A stretch of DNA of 64,000 nt, taken from NCBI GenBank assembly GCA_030737875.1, contig CM060915.1, forward strand, positions 568,152,577 to 568,216,576, in the 5' to 3' direction. The notes under the pieces were generated by a model, which was not told where the DNA came from, made no database searches, and saw nothing but the letters and a program-made list of their open reading frames with translations. Positions 59,394 through 64,000 of this stretch are shown piece after piece. This stretch comes from Allium sativum. Its lineage: Eukaryota; Streptophyta; Magnoliopsida; Asparagales; Amaryllidaceae. Position 1 is the first letter of the stretch. Every line of letters starts with the position of its first letter. The translations under genes were made by a program, and so were the position numbers.

Positions 59394-60404
59394 AAAACTT
59401 TTCATCCCCGAAAAGGAACAAAGTCGAAAGTGGTTTGATTAATCAACTTTACGTTCGATCTGGCTTCCATTCTCCAACTTTTCAGTTTCTGAGAATTTTC
59501 AAAAATTTCAAAAATTTGGCTAACACCCTAAATTTTTGAAAAATTTCGCCATAACCTCCCCTGCACCGGGAGCCACGGGAAAATCCCGAAATTGCCATAT
59601 AGGCCTTCTGATCTCAAAAAGAAAAAGAAAAAGCCAAGCGGCCAGCCAATCGGCTCATAAAATCATCATCACCCAAACAAAACAGTAAATTATGTAGTAA
59701 ACATGTACCTATTTGTCGGGCAAACAAATTTTATTCTCTGCTCTAGCCTCCTTGCTATGACCTGTTCAATGTAAGTACATGTATATGCAAGCAAATGCGA
59801 CCAAATTTCAATAAAATTCAATATTTGACTCAAATGAACTAAATGGTTCAAATTTTAATTATTCAAACAATAATCAAACAATACAACCATCAATCAATTA
59901 GTTGATTAGCTTTTCAAATGCATAACTTTGATATATAGTCAAAAATCAGATTTTTGATGCCAAATCATAACAATAAGCCCTATCTAGTTTCGGTTCTCAC
60001 ACCAGTCAATTGGAAATATATAGAAATCTCACTTTCGTAACTCGAAAATAAATACTGGCGACGGTGCCCCATTACCAGAATTATCCCCGGGCAACTAGAG
60101 TATGATTCTATAACTATCAAGTATATTAAAACTTTGAATACATGTTTGCAAGACGCATATGCAAAATCTTCATATATCGGATTGTCCAAATCAATATAGA
60201 ATAAATAATCAAATACGAATAGTTGATTTAAATTTTCAAAACAAAATTGGTTTTATTTTAAAAATATACTCTTCACACTCGTTCTAGGATACTACTGACC
60301 CCATCTCTAACGAGTCATTCTAATTGGATATTACTAATCCAATATCTGATGAATTCTTTCGTATGGTTCTAATGTGCCTTGTTCTCCGAGCTTTGTAAAC
60401 CAAA

Positions 60405-60416
60405 GCTCTGATACCA
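60405..60416 (-). promoter_or_regulatory. Primer binding site of B5
   Basis: Plus strand GCTCTGATACCA, two bases before the LTR end TGTGACGAAAACGG at 60419. Confidence 0.88.
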
Positions 60417-60418
60417 AC

Positions 60419-63400
60419 TGTGACGAAAACGGATTTCGCTCGGTCCGAACCAGTCGCTAAACCGACCCAGACCGTTCGAAACGCCCGATCGTTTGAGAAC
60501 AGGACAAAACAGAACGCATACGAAAGAACTTTTCACTGTATATCACAACAATGCATCAGATTACCAGAATATACAGAGTATAAACAGATAAATATTACAC
60601 AGAAATATCAGAGATTTAAATTACATTTAAATACATAGCAGCGGAAAATAATACAATACACAACTAGAAAAGATATACGGATACAAAGCTTTCCGGATAT
60701 CGTTCCAGCTGTAAACCAGGATCATGTGAATATAAATCTGCAAAACCAAAACTACTAGTTGCCCGTGTCAAAATAAGGGCACCCAGAGTTTAGGTTAAAA
60801 CAATAAACTCCAAGTCAGTCATATGACTGGTGTGAGAACTAAAACAGTTAATCTTTATTTTTTATGTTAGGTAAATCAAGGGACCACGCCGTATAACACG
60901 GAACGGGTTTCCTCCCAAGAATGCCAGTGCATAAAACAACAGAGCAATGCTAAATAAAGAAAAATGAAGCTATTATAAGACCCAAGTCCTATCACACAAT
61001 GCAACGCAAGCCGGGGGATAGGGTTTTTACCTTATAATAGCCAAGAATGCTTGATACGTTTAAAAGAAATCATTTGATACTATTATAAGTGTATAGTGTA
61101 TAAAACAACTTCAAGTCATAAGTATCAATCATAGGCGGCATGAATGCCCCATACCACTATGTCGCCATATATAGGTTATACAATCAAAATCGCAAAGTCA
61201 CCTATTTGGAAATTGGGTTTCCATCTATGAACCGAGGCCAGGGATCGTCCTCTACGGATTCGAGACTCTCTAGCCCGAGCCTCCGGAACAGCCGCAACTG
61301 CCCCTTGGAGCGACAGGGTCGGTCCACCGATGTGGATTATAGTGCCTGAACAATACGTTTCCCCGCCCTTTGGGGCGTAAATGAGCCAACGAATGACTCC
61401 ATCGGACCCGGATCGTCCGATCTAACCGAGGCGCCTCGCAACAACAACAACCACACAGGTGAAAAGTATATAAATGTCAGGGCTGGTAGGTCACTGAGAC
61501 CACCCTAGCTAGAAAGAAACGCATGCCCTCCCTGAGGTCCTCTCCCGTTTTTGGTTCACAACCGGGGTGCGAGGCTCGCGAATTCACGTTACACAAAGCT
61601 GTGCCACACAGGCTGTGCTTTGATCATCACCACAAGACTTTGCTTTTTAACAGAAGCCTCGATCAATTGCATCTTAGCATGCCACATAGGCAATTCACTC
61701 CATGCGTTTGATATCCATCAATATATAACCCCTGAGCTCGTACGTCTCAGAGAAGGGCGTTAAGCAAAAGAATAAATTCTCCGCCGCCAAACAGATATAT
61801 ATTTAATAGAGATCAATCACACGGACTAAAATCCAATGTCAGACACACAGTCCATTTACAAGTTCGCTCTGGGTCTGAACGAAACCGGAGGCACCTAGTA
61901 CCCCGCAAATCCATCGATCTCCAAGTACGTCTGGACGATCACCAACTGTTTCCATCTTCTTGGGTGTACAGCCCAATCAAGATCATCAGTAATCACCCAA
62001 ACGAAGTGAAGACCTCCGGTCTTCGACCATCGTCTTCATCTTCGACTTATCGTCGTATCAGTTATTCAGAATGGGATAAACCTGGTCTTCCCGAATAACT
62101 CGCGTATATTTTAAATAAGTGTTACACAAACACAACATACGCCTCATTCCAATTCATCAGTCACTAACCGTAAATTAATCAAGAGAATAATTCCCCAAAT
62201 ATTAACCCCGAAGGCCGAAACCAACATCAGATCAATATCCAGGAAACCATTCCGCTTAGCCAACCGACAGTTAGTTTCTGAATTTCACATTCATAGGGAA
62301 AGGTTCCCATTAATTTTATCCAAGATAAATTTCTTGAATTTATTCTTTAATCTATTTTTGAATATCAATTCAAACTAGTCGGGATTAGCGAACCTTACCG
62401 AAGTAATCATTTGTTTTAATTTCTCAATCCCAACCTATTCATCCCATGAAGTAAAACTGGTTATACTTCATATCTAACACCACGGTGTTATCGGTAAATT
62501 CAATTACCATTTCACGTTCAAATCTAATTAAAGATTTAACTATCGCCTGGAGTAAAACTGGTGATACTCCATTCTCGATCTTTTCAATCTAATTAAAGAT
62601 TCATTAAAACTCCACTTAGTTTTAATCGTTAACTGGGTTAAAGAATCAGTGTCATTTAAAACACGGTTCACGATAAATCCAAAGTCACATTCCATTAATT
62701 ATCGGGTTAAAGAACGAGTGTTATTTAAAACACTGTCCACGATAAACCCAAAAATCAATATCAATTCAATTCCAATTAAATATTATTTAATTGGTATACT
62801 TCATTAAATCAAAATAAAAAGATTTAATCTTTTCTCAAATGGGTTCAAGAACAGTGTTAGTCAAGACACCATTCACGACAAACCCAAATCACATTTGATA
62901 TTAAATACAAGGCTCTGAATAGAAAATATATCGGCTTATATTCAGTATCAAATTCTACGACCAACAGATATCGTATTGGAAATAACGATATATATGTCTA
63001 TATCTTTCAAATTTCCATAACAACATCTGTATAATCACGAAATCCAACATCGAAATATTCCGAAGACAATTTCGATTTCAAATCCATTCCAATGCAATCA
63101 TTGGAAATTCTGGTTATTTTCAAAACCATTTCAAATTCAATTTATTTATTTAAAAATAAATAGAATTATAATTCTAGTTCAAAACTAGTTCATTTCGATA
63201 AAAATCTATTTTTATCTTTTCGAATATGGAGTTTTTCATCCCAATTCTTTCTAAATTATTTCTTATGATTTTACACAAATTATTACTATTTTTAATAATT
63301 TTATCAAGGCCCGTACAGTCGATTTCCATCAACGGCCATCGAATTGCACTTACAGCGACCTTTTTCAAATTTTATTTGGACATAATTCCAAATCCAACCG

Positions 63401-64000
63401 TTAGATTTCTAATTTCTCACATTCGTTAGAAAGCTCTTTTCGATACGAACCCAACAGTTCCGGTTTTAGGAGAATCCGACGGTCGGATCTCCCGCAATGT
63501 CCATTCGAAGTCAATGGTCGAAATTCGCGAATTACCGCGGCGCGGCGCGTTCTATTCAGGCCATTTTATTATATATATAATATATATAATATATATTTCG
63601 TCGATTTCTATTTAAAACGAATTATATAAATAGTTTTAAATTCGTTTCAAAAGCAATTTCAACTTCCATTTCAATTCAAATCAAAATTGAATTCCTCTTT
63701 ATAAATTCGTTTTAAAATTCATTTCTATTCAATTCAAATTTCAATTCAATTTGAATTCATTTCAATTTGTTTCCAATTCAATTCGAATTCATTTCCAATT
63801 CAATTCGAATTAGTTTTCAATTCAATTGGAATCGGTTTTATATTCAATTCAATTCAAATTCGTTATCTATTCAATTCAATTCGAATTCGTTTCGTTTGCT
63901 ATTCAATTGAAATCAAATTCATTTTCCATTCAATTCGAATTCATTATATATTCAATTCATTTCGAAATCGTTATATATTCAATTCATTTCAAAATCGTTA
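60419..64000 (-). repeat. B5 5' LTR, 3' part (continues beyond the window)
   Basis: Near-identical to 41350-44980. It contains the same AGGCGCCTCGCAACA, CTAGTCGGGATTAGCG, GACGGTCGGATCTCCCG and ATTCAATTCGAATTC landmarks. The promoter region of this LTR lies outside the window. Confidence 0.85.

Larger units (their letters stand above)
59381..60418 (-). other. Non-coding internal domain of B5 (1,038 bp)
   Basis: Only the cis motifs remain: post-PBS box (60283-60318, TCTAGGATACTACTGACCCC on the plus strand), its diverged repeat (60325-60355), a weakened stem-loop (60055-60078), the 3' block (59500-59740, with AAAGCCAAGCGGCCAGCCAA and GTCGGGCAAACA) and the PPT. The 69-codon frame at 59980-60189 is not shared with B1. 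Confidence 0.75.
41350..64000 (-). mobile_element. Non-autonomous giant-LTR retrotransposon, copy B5 (5' end beyond window)
   Basis: Minus orientation: 5' LTR from beyond 64000 to 60419, PBS, internal domain 60418 to 59381 (1,038 bp), PPT, 3' LTR 59380 to 41350. The 3' LTR is split by the chromovirus at 47238-58537; without it and one copy of the target duplication it is 6,726 bp, over six times the internal domain. LTR ends are TGTAACAACCC and CGTCACA in element sense. The two LTRs differ at about 1.5% of positions in roughly 2.5 kb compared by eye. No coding capacity belongs to the element. Confidence 0.8.

Noticed and set aside
270..60416. TGGTATCAGAGC matches as tRNA genes
   Set aside because: Only 12-14 bases of tRNA complement next to LTR ends; no cloverleaf around them.
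41351..63429. Pairs of frames repeated at 41351/60420, 42071/61140, 42454/61523 and 44161/63226
   Set aside because: Copies within the B5 LTRs; the same positions in B1 are not open, and substitutions show no codon bias.

Overview
The window looks like one stretch of a large, AT-rich, repeat-dense plant nuclear genome, probably an angiosperm. The evidence is a chromovirus of the plant Tekay/Del type, a Sirevirus-type Ty1/copia remnant, CACTA-like ends, and primer binding sites matching plant initiator Met-tRNA (TGGTATCAGAGC). I see no host gene, tRNA, rRNA or CRISPR array. Essentially everything is transposable element, mostly nested.

Layout. 1-8423: element A1 (+), a non-autonomous LTR retrotransposon with a 5.3 kb LTR and a 2.8 kb non-coding internal domain; it is cut by the window start. 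8424-22818: element B1 (-), with part of its 3' LTR (8424-10369), an 881 bp internal domain and a long 5' LTR (11251-22818). That 5' LTR is interrupted by a Sirevirus-like remnant carrying only a broken gag (13333-17741) and by a 955 bp inverted-repeat element with a striking motif array (20972-21926). 22819-27065: B-family LTR fragments in both orientations and two CACTA-like ends. 27066-38352: element A2 (-), with a truncated 3' LTR, a 1.5 kb internal domain and a 5.8 kb 5' LTR. 38353-41051: B-family LTR fragment B4. 41052-41349: about 300 bp with no match seen in the window. 41350-64000: element B5 (-), with a 6.7 kb 3' LTR, a 1,038 bp internal domain and a 5' LTR running off the window. 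47238-58537: a young Ty3/gypsy Tekay-type chromovirus (T1) nested in the B5 3' LTR with a perfect AAATG target-site duplication.

Only T1 encodes recognisable replication enzymes (Gag, protease, RT, RNase H, part of integrase, chromodomain). It is broken by a deletion with frameshift inside the integrase core and a second frameshift before the chromodomain. Families A and B carry no coding capacity but keep LTR termini, primer site, polypurine tract and several short conserved motifs in their internal domains. These include a stem-loop whose loop centre is a short palindrome in three of four copies. They look like large retrotransposon derivatives (LARD-like) that rely on enzymes supplied in trans. 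T1 shares their PBS type and their 3'-end signature (a GGGGACGAAA-like box, a G-rich PPT and LTR start TGTAAC), so a chromovirus of this type is a plausible but unproven partner.

A1/A2 and B1-B5 are my names for copies of two related families. Boundaries come from recognisable LTR termini and from copy-to-copy comparison by eye. Divergence figures are hand counts over the stated stretches.
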